64,000 nucleotides of DNA from Amycolatopsis sp. CA-128772 (GTDB taxonomy: Bacteria > Actinomycetota > Actinomycetes > Mycobacteriales > Pseudonocardiaceae). The position numbers and the translations under genes are program-made. Where the stretch lies: assembly GCF_002904295.1 (NCBI RefSeq), contig NZ_PPHG01000097.1, positions 62,001 through 126,000 of the forward strand. The letters are read 5' to 3'. Below the pieces are notes generated by a model. The model was not told the DNA's origin. It searched no databases and saw only the letters and a program-made list of their open reading frames with translations. This document shows, in pieces, positions 39,299 through 48,900 of the stretch (its first letter is position 1; every line of letters begins with the position of its first letter).

Positions 39299-40492
39299 TC
39301 AGGCGGGCGTGACCTTCAGCAGCTTGTCGTCCGTTCCGTCCGACGTGGTCACGTACAGGGCGCCGTCCGGGCCGCTGCGGACCGCGCGCAGGCGGCCGAA
39401 CTTGTCGTCGAACTCCGGCGGCAGCGTCACGTCGAGGACCTTGCCCGCCGGGTCCAGGTGGTACAGCAGCAGCTTCTGGCCCTTGAGCGCCACCACGACG
39501 AGCGCGCCGTCGTTCGGGCCCCACTGCGCGCCGGTCAGGAACGCGTCGCCGCTGATCGCCTCGGTGACCTTCCCGGACGTCCACAGTGGACTCACCGCGT
39601 CCGGGAACCGCTTGAGGTCGGTCATCGGCACGCTCTCGTCGTAACTGGAGTCGGTGCCGCCCTTCGACGGGTCCCAGCCGTAGTTCGCGCCCGGCTTGAG
39701 CAGGTTGACCTCGTCGTCGAACGTCGGCCCGTGCTCGGCGGTGATCACCTGGCCGCTGCCGGGCCGGATCGCCACGCCCTGGACGTTGCGGTGGCCGTAG
39801 GTGTAGATCAGCCGTTCGTGCGGGTCCGACGACGTGATGAACGGGTTGTCCGGCAACGGGTTCCCGGTCTTCGCGTCCAGCCGCAGCACCTTGCCGCCGA
39901 GGGAGTGGCGGTCCTGCGAGACGGTCGACTTCGCGGTGTCGCCGGTGCCGACGAGCAGCGCGCCGTCCGGGGCGAACGTCGGACGGCAGCCGGAATGCCG
40001 TCCGCTCGGGTTCACCGGCAGCCCGGTCAGCAGGTCCTTCACCTTGTCCGCGCTCGCGCCGTCCTCGGCCAGCCGCCAGGTGACCAGCCGGATGTCGACG
40101 GCCTTGCCGCCTTCCTGGTGGTCCTGGCAGGTGATGAACTCGCGGCTGGTGCTGAAGTCCGGGCTGATGACCATGCCGAGCAGGCCGCCTTCGCCCTTCA
40201 CGAGGACGTCGGAGAAGTCGGCGCGCACCTCGGTGGCCTTGCCGTCGCGGACCAGCGCGAGCTTGCCCGGCCGCTGCGGCACGAGGATGCCGCCGTCGGG
40301 CAGGAAGCCGACGTCCCAGCCGTGCTCCAGCCCGGCGGTCACCGTCTCGACCTTGAACTTCCCGGTCGCGGCGGCCGGCGTGGCCGCGGGCGGGACGCTC
40401 TGCACGGGTTCGCTCGCCGCCCCCGAACAGCCCAGGACCAGCAGGGACACCACACCACCGATGAGACCCAGCGCACGCCGCATAGTGCTCAT
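39299..40492 (-). CDS. PQQ-dependent sugar dehydrogenase-like lipoprotein (GSDH family)
   Basis: 397 residues. The N-terminus ends in the lipobox VLGCSG, so it is a membrane-anchored exported lipoprotein. The six-bladed propeller of the glucose/sorbosone dehydrogenase family is indicated by GLEHGWDVGFLPDGGILVPQRPGKLALVRDG, EGGLLGMVISPDF and RHSGCRPTFAPDGALLVGTGDT. YGHRNVQGVAIRPGSGQVITAEHGPTFDDEVNLLKPGANYGWDP is the family hallmark. Substrate and cofactor use are inferred from family only. The 225 bases downstream (39074-39298) hold no recognisable gene. Confidence 0.9.
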   Translation of the reverse strand: MSTMRRALGLIGGVVSLLVLGCSGAASEPVQSVPPAATPAAATGKFKVETVTAGLEHGWDVGFLPDGGILVPQRPGKLALVRDGKATEVRADFSDVLVKGEGGLLGMVISPDFSTSREFITCQDHQEGGKAVDIRLVTWRLAEDGASADKVKDLLTGLPVNPSGRHSGCRPTFAPDGALLVGTGDTAKSTVSQDRHSLGGKVLRLDAKTGNPLPDNPFITSSDPHERLIYTYGHRNVQGVAIRPGSGQVITAEHGPTFDDEVNLLKPGANYGWDPSKGGTDSSYDESVPMTDLKRFPDAVSPLWTSGKVTEAISGDAFLTGAQWGPNDGALVVVALKGQKLLLYHLDPAGKVLDVTLPPEFDDKFGRLRAVRSGPDGALYVTTSDGTDDKLLKVTPA

Positions 40493-40499
40493 CCTGCCA

Positions 40500-40979
40500 T
40501 CAAGCGGTGAAATCGCCGTGCGACGCCGCGCGGGTGAGGAAGGCCGGATCGGTGTCGCCGGGGATGTAGTGCCCGGTGCCGGGCAGCAGGTCCACCTCGG
40601 CGCCCGCCGCTTCGAGCCGCCGGTTCGTCGTCGCGGAGTCGAGCGCGAGCCAGCCGCCGAAGGACGACGCCAGGAAGGCGGCCTCGGCGACGCCGAAGTG
40701 GTCCAGCACCGCGGCCGGCCACCGCGCGTACCGGTCGCTGCCCGGCGGCGGCCGCGTCTCGGCGCTCAGCCCGGGCTCGCCGATGACGTCGACCGCGTAC
40801 ACCCGGAACCGCGCGGCCAGCGCCGGGGCCGGGGCACCCACTCGGGAGCCGTGCAGCAGCACCAGCGCCGGGGCTTCGGACGGCCCCGAGGGACCACGAC
40901 GAACGTCTCGCCTTCGGGGGTCGGGACGCGCACCTCGTCACGGGCGACCGGCCAGGCCTGCAGGGCGTCGAGGTACCGC
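40500..40979 (-). pseudogene. Broken alpha/beta hydrolase gene
   Basis: Minus-strand translation from near 40979 gives PERYLDALQAWPVARDEVRV and PTPEGETFVVVPRG. One base-shift later it becomes PSEAPALVLLHGSRVGAPAP, RFRVYAVDVIGEPGLSAETR and AAFLASSFGGWLALD. The nucleophile elbow SFGGW is immediately followed by the far C-terminal part, ending LLPGTGHYIPGDTDPAFLTR. About 90-100 residues between elbow and catalytic-histidine region are missing, and the N-terminal half is in another frame. So this is a decayed gene with at least two lesions. It lies directly after the response-regulator stop. Confidence 0.65.
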
Positions 40980-41636
40980 TCAGGAACCCGGTCGCACCAG
41001 CCCGGACTCGTAGGCGAAGACCACCGCGTGCACCCGGTCGCGCAACCGCAGCTTGCTCAGGATCCGCCCGACGTGCGTCTTCACCGTCGTCTCGCCGATG
41101 TACAGCTTCGCGGCGATCTCGCCGTTGGACAGCCCGTGCGCGATGAGGCCCAGCACGTCCTTCTCGCGTTCCGTCAGCGCTCCGAGCTTCTCGGCGTCCA
41201 CCGGGTCGCGGTCGTCGGCGAGGTACCGGTCGAGCAGCCGCCGGGTGACCGACGGCGAGACCATCGAGTCGCCCCGCAGCACGCCCCGGATCGCGACCAG
41301 CATCTCCTCCGAAGGCGCGTCCTTCACCAGGAACCCGCTGGCCCCGCCGCGCAACGCGGCGTACGCGTACTCGTCGAGGTCGAACGTCGTGATGATCAGG
41401 ACGCGCACGTCGGGCAGCTCGCCGCAGATCCGCGCGGTCGCCGTGACGCCGTCGAGCACCGGCATCCGGACGTCCATCAGCACCAGGTCCGGCCGCAGCT
41501 CCCGGGCCAGCGCGACGGCCTCCTCGCCGTTGGCCGCCTCGCCCGCGACGACCAGGTCGTCCTGGCTTTCGACGATCATCCGCAGGCCGACGCGGACCAG
41601 CTGCTGGTCGTCGCAGAGCAGGATCCGGGTGGTCAC
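40980..41636 (-). CDS. NarL/FixJ-family response regulator
   Basis: 218 residues. The receiver domain has ILLCDDQQLVRVGLRM with the acidic pair, the phospho-acceptor aspartate in LVLMDVRMPVLDG, the switch threonine in VLIITTFD and the lysine in FLVKDAPSE. The C-terminal LuxR-type HTH is LTEREKDVLGLIAHGLSNGEIAAKL with TVKTHVGRILSKLRLRDR. The GTG at 41636 overlaps the histidine-kinase stop by 4 bases, so kinase and regulator are cotranscribed. Target genes are unknown. Confidence 0.94.
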   Translation of the reverse strand: MTTRILLCDDQQLVRVGLRMIVESQDDLVVAGEAANGEEAVALARELRPDLVLMDVRMPVLDGVTATARICGELPDVRVLIITTFDLDEYAYAALRGGASGFLVKDAPSEEMLVAIRGVLRGDSMVSPSVTRRLLDRYLADDRDPVDAEKLGALTEREKDVLGLIAHGLSNGEIAAKLYIGETTVKTHVGRILSKLRLRDRVHAVVFAYESGLVRPGS

Positions 41637-42751
41637 GGCCGCACCACCAGGGTCGCGCGGACGCGGTAGCCGCCGTCGGGGAGCGGGCCCGCCGTCAGTT
41701 CGCCGTGGTACATCTCGACGCGCTGGCGCATCCCGGTCAGCCCGCGCCCGGACGACGGCAGCGCCGGCGCGGGCGGCGAGTGGCCGCCGGTGTTCGTCAC
41801 CTCGATACGGACCTCGGGCAGTGCGAAGGCGACGCCGACGCGGCCGGTGGCGTCGGCGGGAGCGTGCTTGATCATGTTGGTCAGTGCCTCCTGGACGATC
41901 CGGTACGCCTGCAGCGCGGCGCTGGCCGGCAGGGCGCCCGGATCGCCGGTCACGTCGAGCGCGACCGCGCGCCCGGACTGGTCGACGAGCTCGCGCAGTT
42001 CGGCGAGCGTCGGCTGGGGACTGCGGGCCGGCTCCCCGGCGTGCAGGACCTCCAGGAGCCGCCGCAGCTCGGCCAGGGCGTCCCGGCCGGTGTGCACGAT
42101 CGTGCCGAGCGTGCGGTCGACGGCCGCGGGGTCGCGGTGCCGGGCGAGCTTCGCGCCCTCGGCGTTGAGCACGATCACGCTCATGCTGTGCGCCAGGACG
42201 TCGTGCAGCTCGCGCGCGATCCGGGTGCGTTCTTCGGCGACGGCCGCGCGGGTCTGGGCGTCGTCGCGCTTCTGCTCTTCGAGGGTCAGCTCCTCCTGTT
42301 TGCGGAAGAACTCGCCGAGCGCCCAGGCCGCGATGTGCAGCGGCAGGATGCCGAGCACGGTGAAGGCCGGGTTGATCGAGTCCGGGACGTAGAGGGCGAC
42401 CCACTGGACGCCGAGCACGACGATCGCCACGGCGATCACCGCGGCGAACCACCGGTCCCGCCGCTTGACGAGGTTGAACAGCACGACCGCCATCGCCAGT
42501 TCGGTGCGGCCGCGGTCGTAGGCCCAGACGTCGTTCGAGTACACCGCCGCCGCCCCGGCGATGGTCAGGACCGCGACCGTGCGCGGGAACCGGCGCCGTA
42601 CCAGCAGCGGGAGCAGGAACAGCATCGGGAACGCCCGGGTCGTCCACGGCTCTTCACCGGACCAGCTGGGCGCGAGGAAGACGAACACGCCATACAGCGG
42701 CAAGTCCACGGTCCAGCCGTGCCGGCGTACCCACCTCACGAGTCGTTCCAC
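41633..42751 (-). CDS. Membrane sensor histidine kinase (HisKA_3, NarX/DesK type)
   Basis: 372 residues. Four to five hydrophobic segments occupy residues ~15-155, with short loops and no large extracytoplasmic domain. The HisKA_3 motif is EERTRIARELHDVLAHSMSV (phospho-accepting His), and the region around QAYRIVQEALTNMIKHAP is the N-box of the ATPase domain. The G-box is SGRGLTGMRQRVEMYHGEL. GTG start at 42751; an upstream in-frame extension looks non-coding. It forms a two-component pair with 40980-41636. Membrane-intrinsic sensing is inferred. Confidence 0.92.
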   Translation of the reverse strand: MERLVRWVRRHGWTVDLPLYGVFVFLAPSWSGEEPWTTRAFPMLFLLPLLVRRRFPRTVAVLTIAGAAAVYSNDVWAYDRGRTELAMAVVLFNLVKRRDRWFAAVIAVAIVVLGVQWVALYVPDSINPAFTVLGILPLHIAAWALGEFFRKQEELTLEEQKRDDAQTRAAVAEERTRIARELHDVLAHSMSVIVLNAEGAKLARHRDPAAVDRTLGTIVHTGRDALAELRRLLEVLHAGEPARSPQPTLAELRELVDQSGRAVALDVTGDPGALPASAALQAYRIVQEALTNMIKHAPADATGRVGVAFALPEVRIEVTNTGGHSPPAPALPSSGRGLTGMRQRVEMYHGELTAGPLPDGGYRVRATLVVRP

Positions 42752-42874
42752 GGATCCGAACGTAATGCCGGGACCCCGGCCGGGGCGTCCTTCCTCCGGA
42801 CCGATCTCGTCCTCCTTCGGGAGGACCCGCCCGGCCGAGCCGGCGGATTCGCGGCCGTTCCTGGCGTCGGTGCC

Positions 42875-43471
42875 ATGTCGATCACCAGGGAAGTCCTCCG
42901 CCACCCGATGCTGACGGGGGCGATCGCGCCGAGCTCGCCGAGGCTGGCCGAAGAGATGACGGCGGGCCTCGGCCTGGAGCGGGCATCGCGCGTCGCCGAG
43001 CTCGGTCCGGGCACGGGCGTGTTCACCGAAGCGGTCCTCGCGCTGCTTCGCCCCGAAGCCCGGCTGACGGCCGTAGAGATCAACCCGCGTTTCGCGGCGT
43101 CGTTGAGCGAGCGCTTTCCGCAGGTCGACGTCGTCACGGGCGCGGCGGAACGCCTGGCTCTCGACGGCGTCGACGTCGTCGTCTCCGGTTTGCCGTGGAC
43201 GGCCATGACGGCGGCCCGGCAGCAGCGCATCCTCGACGCGGTCACCGCGGCGCTGGCCCCGAACGGCCGGTTCACGACGTTCGCGTACGCCCACGCGGCC
43301 TGGACGCCACCAGCGCGTCGCTTCGCCGCGTCGCTGCGGAGCCGTTTCGCCGTGGTGGAACGCACTTCGGTCGTGTGGGGCAACCTGCCGCCCGCGTTCG
43401 TCTACCGCGCGGCACTGCCGGTGGCGGTGGGGAGGGTCCGTCGTGGACAGCCTGCTGCGGCCGCTGCTTGA
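42875..43471 (+). CDS. Class I methyltransferase, phospholipid N-methyltransferase-like
   Basis: 198 residues. MSITREVLRHPMLTGAIAPSSPRLAEEM resembles the N-terminus of PmtA-type phospholipid methyltransferases and KsgA-like proteins (G[A/S]IxPSS). SAM motif I is VAELGPGTGVFTEAVL, the acidic residue is in LTAVEINPRFA, and the active loop is VVVSGLPWTAM. The DedA-type membrane gene starts 29 bases before its end. A lipid substrate is plausible given that context, but not proven. Confidence 0.82.
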   Translation: MSITREVLRHPMLTGAIAPSSPRLAEEMTAGLGLERASRVAELGPGTGVFTEAVLALLRPEARLTAVEINPRFAASLSERFPQVDVVTGAAERLALDGVDVVVSGLPWTAMTAARQQRILDAVTAALAPNGRFTTFAYAHAAWTPPARRFAASLRSRFAVVERTSVVWGNLPPAFVYRAALPVAVGRVRRGQPAAAAA

Positions 43472-43970
43472 CGCGCCGCCGGCCCTCGTCTACCTGGTCT
43501 GCGCCCTGGTGATCACGGCGGAAACCGCGCTGCTGCCGGGAATCGTGCTGCCGACGTGGTCGACGCTGCTGCTGATGGGGTCCCTCGCCGAGCGGGGCAC
43601 GCTCCACCTCGGGCTCGCGTGGGCGGTGGCCGTCGCCGCGGCCGTCCTCGGCGACCAGCTCGCGTACCTCGAAGGACGGCGCTGGGGCCCGCGGCTAGCC
43701 CACCGCGACCGCCGGAAGCGCGCGGAAGCGGCGATCGCCCGCCACGGCGTCCCGGCGGTGATCGCGGGCCGCTGCCTGGTGGGTGTCCGGACGCTGATGC
43801 CGCGCGTGGCGGGCTCGGCGGCGATGCCGTACGGCCGGTTCGCGGCGGGCAGCGTGGCGGTGGCGGTGCTGTGGGCGAGCGCGGAACTGCTGGTGGTCAC
43901 ACGACGGCGCTGGTGCTGTGAAGGCGTTCCGCCGTCTCGGCGTCCGCGGGCAGGAACGTCTCCAGCTTGA
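43443..43970 (+). CDS. DedA-family membrane protein with truncated C-terminus
   Basis: 175 residues. The DedA/VTT layout is visible: ITAETALLPGIVLPTWSTLLLMGSLA (first re-entrant region), then GDQLAYLEGRRWGPRL. The conserved arginine motif follows in GRCLVGVRTLMPRVAGSAAMPYGRF. These proteins act in undecaprenyl-phosphate or lipid recycling. The last membrane helix stops early, and the final ~23 residues read antisense through the end of the XRE gene, so the C-terminus looks truncated. GTG start at 43443, overlapping the methyltransferase end. Confidence 0.72.
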   Translation: MDSLLRPLLDAPPALVYLVCALVITAETALLPGIVLPTWSTLLLMGSLAERGTLHLGLAWAVAVAAAVLGDQLAYLEGRRWGPRLAHRDRRKRAEAAIARHGVPAVIAGRCLVGVRTLMPRVAGSAAMPYGRFAAGSVAVAVLWASAELLVVTRRRWCCEGVPPSRRPRAGTSPA

Positions 43971-44679
43971 GTTCCGACACCGTCACGTCCGCCGCGGTCG
44001 CGAAGGTCGTGATCGCGGTGATCAGCCGCAGCTCGCCGCGGGTGGTGGCGAGGCGGACCGGCACCGCGAACCCCAGGTGCTCCGGGCCGGGCGGCGACGG
44101 CGGCGGCAGGTACCCCTCCAGCTCGGCGAGCTGCGCGGCCAGCCGTTCGTCCGGGGTGCGGGCGAGGTCGTTGCGGAGGCGTTCGAGGATGTGCCGCGCC
44201 CAGTCGTCGAGGTTGTGCACCCGCGGCGCCATCCCGCGCGGGTGCAGCGCGAGCCGCAGCGTGTCCACCGGCGCCTCGAGGAGCTCGGGCGCGACTCCTT
44301 CGGTGAGCAGCCCGAACCCCTCGTTCGCGGCGACGAGCACGCCGTACCGGTCGACGACGATCGCGGGGTAGGGCCGGTGGCCGTCGAGCAGCCGCCGCAG
44401 GCCGTCGAGCACCGGCCGGATCGCCGGGTCGTCGAGCCGCGTCTGGGGGTAGGTGGGCGCGTAGCCGGCGGCGTGGAGCAGGCCGTTGCGCTCGCGCAGG
44501 GGCAGTTCGAGCGACTCGGCGACGCGCAGGACCATGCCGCGCCCGGGCACCGAGCGCCCGCTTTCCATGAAGCTGACGTGCCGCTGCGTCGTGCCGGCGC
44601 GCAACGCCAGGTCGAGCCGGCTGAGCCGCCGCCGGGTGCGCCAGTCCTTGAGCGCGGTTCCGAAGTCCACGCCGCCCAT
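43897..44679 (-). CDS. XRE-family regulator with MmyB-like ligand domain
   Basis: 260 residues. The helix-turn-helix is near the N-terminus: LKDWRTRRRLSRLDLALRAGTTQRHVSFMESGRSVPGRGMVLRVAE. The remainder matches the MmyB-like PAS-type domain: NGLLHAAGYAPTY, YPAIVVDRYGVLVAANEGFGLL, and TFATAADVTVSELKLETFLPAD. Such regulators usually sit next to, and control, an oxidoreductase gene. Here the divergent neighbour is an LLM-type enzyme at 44746. ATG at 44679 (GGVDFG start) or 44697. It overlaps the DedA gene by 74 bases. Confidence 0.9.
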   Translation of the reverse strand: MGGVDFGTALKDWRTRRRLSRLDLALRAGTTQRHVSFMESGRSVPGRGMVLRVAESLELPLRERNGLLHAAGYAPTYPQTRLDDPAIRPVLDGLRRLLDGHRPYPAIVVDRYGVLVAANEGFGLLTEGVAPELLEAPVDTLRLALHPRGMAPRVHNLDDWARHILERLRNDLARTPDERLAAQLAELEGYLPPPSPPGPEHLGFAVPVRLATTRGELRLITAITTFATAADVTVSELKLETFLPADAETAERLHSTSAVV

Positions 44680-44745
44680 CCTGCTCGGGGCGTCCATTCC
44701 CCGCGGGGAATTGAGCGCATACCCCGGTTCGTCGACGCTTCGGCC

Positions 44746-45666
44746 ATGACGAACTTCGGCCTGGTCATCCCGACCTACCAGCCCATCCTCGACGCCGGCC
44801 GCACCGCACCGGAGCTGGTCGGAACCGCCGTCGCGGCGGAGGAGCTCGGCCTCGACTCGATCTGGGTCGGCGACACCCTCGCGCGGGCGCCACTGGACGC
44901 GCTCGCGGTCCTGTCCGCCTTCGCCGCCCGGACGTCCCGGGTGACGTTGGGGACGTCCGCGCTGCTCCCGGCCCTGCGCAACCCGATCCTGACGGCGAAC
45001 CAGCTGCTGTCCGTCGACCTGCTGAGCGAGGGCCGCCTCACGGTGGCGGTCGGCGCCGGGTTCGCCGGGCGCAGCGAGCCGGAGTTCGCGTTCGCGGGGG
45101 TGCCGTGGGAGCGGCGGCGGGCCCGGCTGGACGACATCGTGGCGCTCTGGCGGGCGATCTGGAGCGGCGCGTCTTCGTTCCGCGGTTCGGTGCTGCACCA
45201 CGACTCCCTGCCCGTGTTCCCGGCACCGGCGCGCGCGGGCGGCCCACCGGTGTGGCTGGCGGCGTACACGCCGGGCGCGTTGGAGCGGGTCGGCCGGCTG
45301 TACGACGGCTGGCTGCCGTACCCGCCGGACCCGGCGGACTACGGCGCCGGCCTGGCCCGGATCCGGGCCCTGTCGACGCGGCCGGTGACGCCGGCGTTGT
45401 TCGCGACGGTCCTGGTGGAGGACGACGCCGACCGCGGGCAGTCGTTGCTGGAGGAGTACTGCCAGCGCAACTACGGGATGCCGGCGGCGTTCGTCCAGGG
45501 GATCCAGATGCAGGTGAGCGGCAGTGCCGCGGAGGTCGCTTCACGGCTGCGCGAGTACGCGGGGGCGGAGCACTTCCTGCTGCGGATCGCGAGCGCGGAC
45601 CCGAAGGTGTTCGACGAGCAGCTGCCGCGGGTGGCGGAGGTGGTGAACCTGCTCCGCGCCGGGTGA
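44746..45666 (+). CDS. LLM-class flavin/F420-dependent oxidoreductase
   Basis: 306 residues of the luciferase-like monooxygenase family. FGLVIPTYQPILDAGRTAPELVGTAVAAEELGLDSIWVGDTL, SRVTLGTSALLPALRNPILTANQLLSVDLLSEGRLTVAVGAG and PPVWLAAYTPGALERVGRLYDGWLPYPP follow the F420-dependent LLM pattern. The ATG at 44746 is divergent from the XRE/MmyB regulator, the common arrangement for inducible detoxifying enzymes. The cofactor (F420 or FMN) cannot be settled by eye. Confidence 0.9.
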   Translation: MTNFGLVIPTYQPILDAGRTAPELVGTAVAAEELGLDSIWVGDTLARAPLDALAVLSAFAARTSRVTLGTSALLPALRNPILTANQLLSVDLLSEGRLTVAVGAGFAGRSEPEFAFAGVPWERRRARLDDIVALWRAIWSGASSFRGSVLHHDSLPVFPAPARAGGPPVWLAAYTPGALERVGRLYDGWLPYPPDPADYGAGLARIRALSTRPVTPALFATVLVEDDADRGQSLLEEYCQRNYGMPAAFVQGIQMQVSGSAAEVASRLREYAGAEHFLLRIASADPKVFDEQLPRVAEVVNLLRAG

Positions 45667-45903
45667 AGGGACCGCCCGGGCGCTCGGGGCGCGGCCGTCG
45701 TTCGCGGTGGTGCCGGAGTCCTTCGAGCCGGGGCCGGCGATCCGCCGGAATGGTGTTCATCCGGACGGTCGACCTCCACGAGGGAACCGAGCCGGTGCTC
45801 GCCCGGTCCGGCGGACCTCGGCATCGGCCCCGGCCTGCGCGTCGCCGAGCCGTGAACCTGCTCCGCGACCAGCCGTGATCGGGAACTTGTCGGGGGTGGC
45901 ACG
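45667..45903. other. Intergenic stretch before mfd with a short echo of the LLM gene end
   Basis: About 240 bases with no convincing gene. Near 45853 the 16-mer GTGAACCTGCTCCGCG repeats the sequence at the 3' end of the LLM gene (about 45645-45660). The bases before it (CGCGTCGCCGAG) also resemble that gene's end, out of frame. This may be the scar of a lost second copy. Confidence 0.35.
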
Positions 45904-45909
45904 TAGGCT
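45904..45909 (+). promoter_or_regulatory. -10 box of mfd
   Basis: TAGGCT, 6 bases before the GTG at 45916. Leaderless arrangement. Confidence 0.45.
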
Positions 45910-45915
45910 GGGACC

Positions 45916-48900
45916 GTGACCGACGCTCCACTGTCCGGACTCCTCACCGCCATCCTTCCCGACCCGGCCCTGCGCGGCGTGGTCGAGCGCGCCGGTGCGC
46001 CGCTGCTCGAGCTGCAGGGACCGATCGCCGCCCGGCAGCTCGTTGCCGCCGCCATTGCCTCCGATGCGGGGGCCGGCAGGCCCGTGCTCGCCGTCACCGC
46101 CACCGGGCGGGAGGCCGACGAGCTGACCGCGGCCCTGAAGGCGCTGGTCGGCGGCACCAGGGTCGTCGACTTCCCCAGCTGGGAGACCCTGCCGCACGAG
46201 CGGCTCTCGCCGCGCGCCGACACCGTCGGGCGCCGGCTGGAGGTGCTGCACCGGCTCAAGACCGAAGACGACGCCCTGCGGGTGGTCGTCGCCACCGTCC
46301 GCAGCCTCATCCAGCCCATGGCGCCCGGTCTCGGCTCGCTGAAGCCGATCGACCTGGTCGTCGGCGAGGAAGAGCCGTTCGAGGAGCTGCTCGAACGGCT
46401 CGTCGAGCTCGCCTACACCCGCGTCGACATGGTCGAGAAGCGTGGCGAGTTCGCCGTCCGCGGGGGCATCCTCGACCTCTTCGGGCCCACCGCGCAGCAC
46501 CCCGTCCGGGTGGAGTTCTGGGGCGACGAGGTCAGCGAGATCCGCGCGTTCGCCGTCTCCGACCAGCGGTCGCTGCCCGGCGAGATCCCGCGGGTGACCG
46601 CGCCGCCGTGCCGGGAGCTGCTGCTCACCCCGCCGGTCAGGGAGAAGGCCGCGGAGCTGGCGAAGACGTACGAAGCCGACGCGCACCTGGCCGAGATGCT
46701 CACCAAGCTCGCCGACGGCATCCCCGTCGAGGGCATGGAGGCGCTCATCCCGGTCCTCTGCGAGGGCGAGCTCGAGCTGCTCACCGACGCGATGCCGGTG
46801 GGCACGCACGTCCTGCTCACCGACCCGGAGAAGATCCGCGCCCGCGCCGCCGACCTCGTGCGCACCGGCCAGGAGTTCCTCGAAGCGTCCTGGACGACGG
46901 CCGCGGCGGGCGGCCAGGCGCCGATCGACCTCGGCGCGTCGGCCTACCGCGGGCTCGACGAGATCGCCGCCCACGCCCAGGACACCAAGCGCGCCTGGTG
47001 GACGCTCACCCAGCTGACCACCGAAGACCCGGACGTCTACCGGGTCGCGGTCGAGGCCGCGCCCGCCTACCGCGGCGAGCTCGAACGGGCGATGGCGGAC
47101 CTGCGCGCGCACACGGCGTCGGGCGGCACGGCGGTGCTCGTCGTCGCCGGCCACGGCACCGCGGCGCGCGCGGTCGAGCAGCTGAGCGGCGCCGACGTCC
47201 CGGCGACCCAGGCCGGCGACGGCCTCGAGGCCGCGCCCGCCGCGGGCATGGTCACGGTCACCTGCGGCGGCCTCACCGACGGGTTCGTCTCGCCCGAGCG
47301 CGCCCTCGTCGTGCTGAGCGAAGCCGACCTCACCGGCCGCGGCGCGGGCGCCGGAACGTCCACAAAGGACCTCAACACCAAGATGCCGTCCCGGCGGCGC
47401 AACGCGGTCGACCCGCTGGCCCTGAAGGCCGGCGACTACGTCGTGCACGACCAGCACGGCATCGGCCGGTTCGTCGAGATGGTCCAGCGCACGGTGGCCG
47501 GCGCCACCCGCGAGTACCTCCTGCTGGAGTACGCCTCGTCGAAGCGCGGCCACCCGGGTGACCGGCTGTTCGTCCCGACCGACCAGCTGGACGAGGTCTC
47601 CCGGTACGTCGGCGGCGAGCTGCCCACGCTCAACAAGCTGGGTGGGTCGGACTGGAAGAACACGAAGGCCAAGGCCAAGAAGGCGGTCAAGGAGATCGCC
47701 GCCGAGCTCGTCCAGCTGTACGCGGCGCGCCAGGCCGCGCCCGGCCACGCGTTCGGCCAGGACACCCCGTGGCAGGGCGAGCTCGAAGACGCCTTCCCGT
47801 TCACCGAGACGAACGACCAGCTCGCCGCGATCGACGAGGTCAAGGCGGACATGGAACGCGGCGTCCCGATGGACCGCGTGATCTGCGGCGACGTCGGCTA
47901 CGGCAAGACGGAGATCGCCGTCCGCGCCGCGTTCAAGGCGGTCCAGGACGGCAAGCAGGTCGCCGTCCTCGTCCCGACGACGCTGCTGGCCCAGCAGCAC
48001 CTGAACACCTTCACCGAGCGCATGCGGTCGTTCCCGGTGACGATCAAGGGCCTGTCCCGGTTCACGAACAAGACCGAGTCCGACCTGATCCTGGAGCAGC
48101 TCGCCGCGGGCGAGGTCGACATCGTCATCGGCACGCACCGCCTGCTGCAGACCGGCATCCGCTACAAGGACCTCGGCCTGGTCATCGTCGACGAGGAGCA
48201 GCGCTTCGGCGTCGAGCACAAGGAACACATCAAGGCGCTGCGCACGCACGTCGACGTGCTGACGATGTCGGCGACGCCGATCCCGCGCACGCTCGAGATG
48301 TCACTGGCCGGCATCCGCGAGATGTCGACGATCCTGACCCCGCCGGAAGACCGCCACCCGATCCTGACCTACGTCGGCGCGTACGACGACAAGCAGGTCG
48401 GCGCGGCGATCCGGCGTGAACTGCTGCGTGACGGCCAGGTCTTCTACGTCCACAACCGCGTCTCCTCGATCGAGAAGGCGGCGCGGCGGATCCGCGAACT
48501 GGTCCCGGAGGCGCGGGTCGTCACCGCGCACGGCCAGATGAACGAGGAGAAGCTCGAAAAGATCATCCAGGGCTTCTGGGAGAACGAGTACGACGTCCTG
48601 GTCTGCACCACGATCGTCGAGACCGGGCTCGACATCTCGAACGCCAACACGCTGCTGGTCGAGCGCGGTGATCTGCTGGGACTGGCGCAGCTGCACCAGC
48701 TGCGCGGCCGGGTCGGGCGCGGGCGCGAGCGCGGGTACGCGTACTTCCTGTACCCGCCGGAGGCCCCGCTGACGGAGACGGCCCACGACCGGCTGGCGAC
48801 GATCGCCCAGAACACCGAGCTGGGCGCGGGCATGGCGGTCGCGATGAAGGATCTCGAGATCCGCGGCGCGGGCAACATCCTGGGTGCGGAGCAGTCCGGT

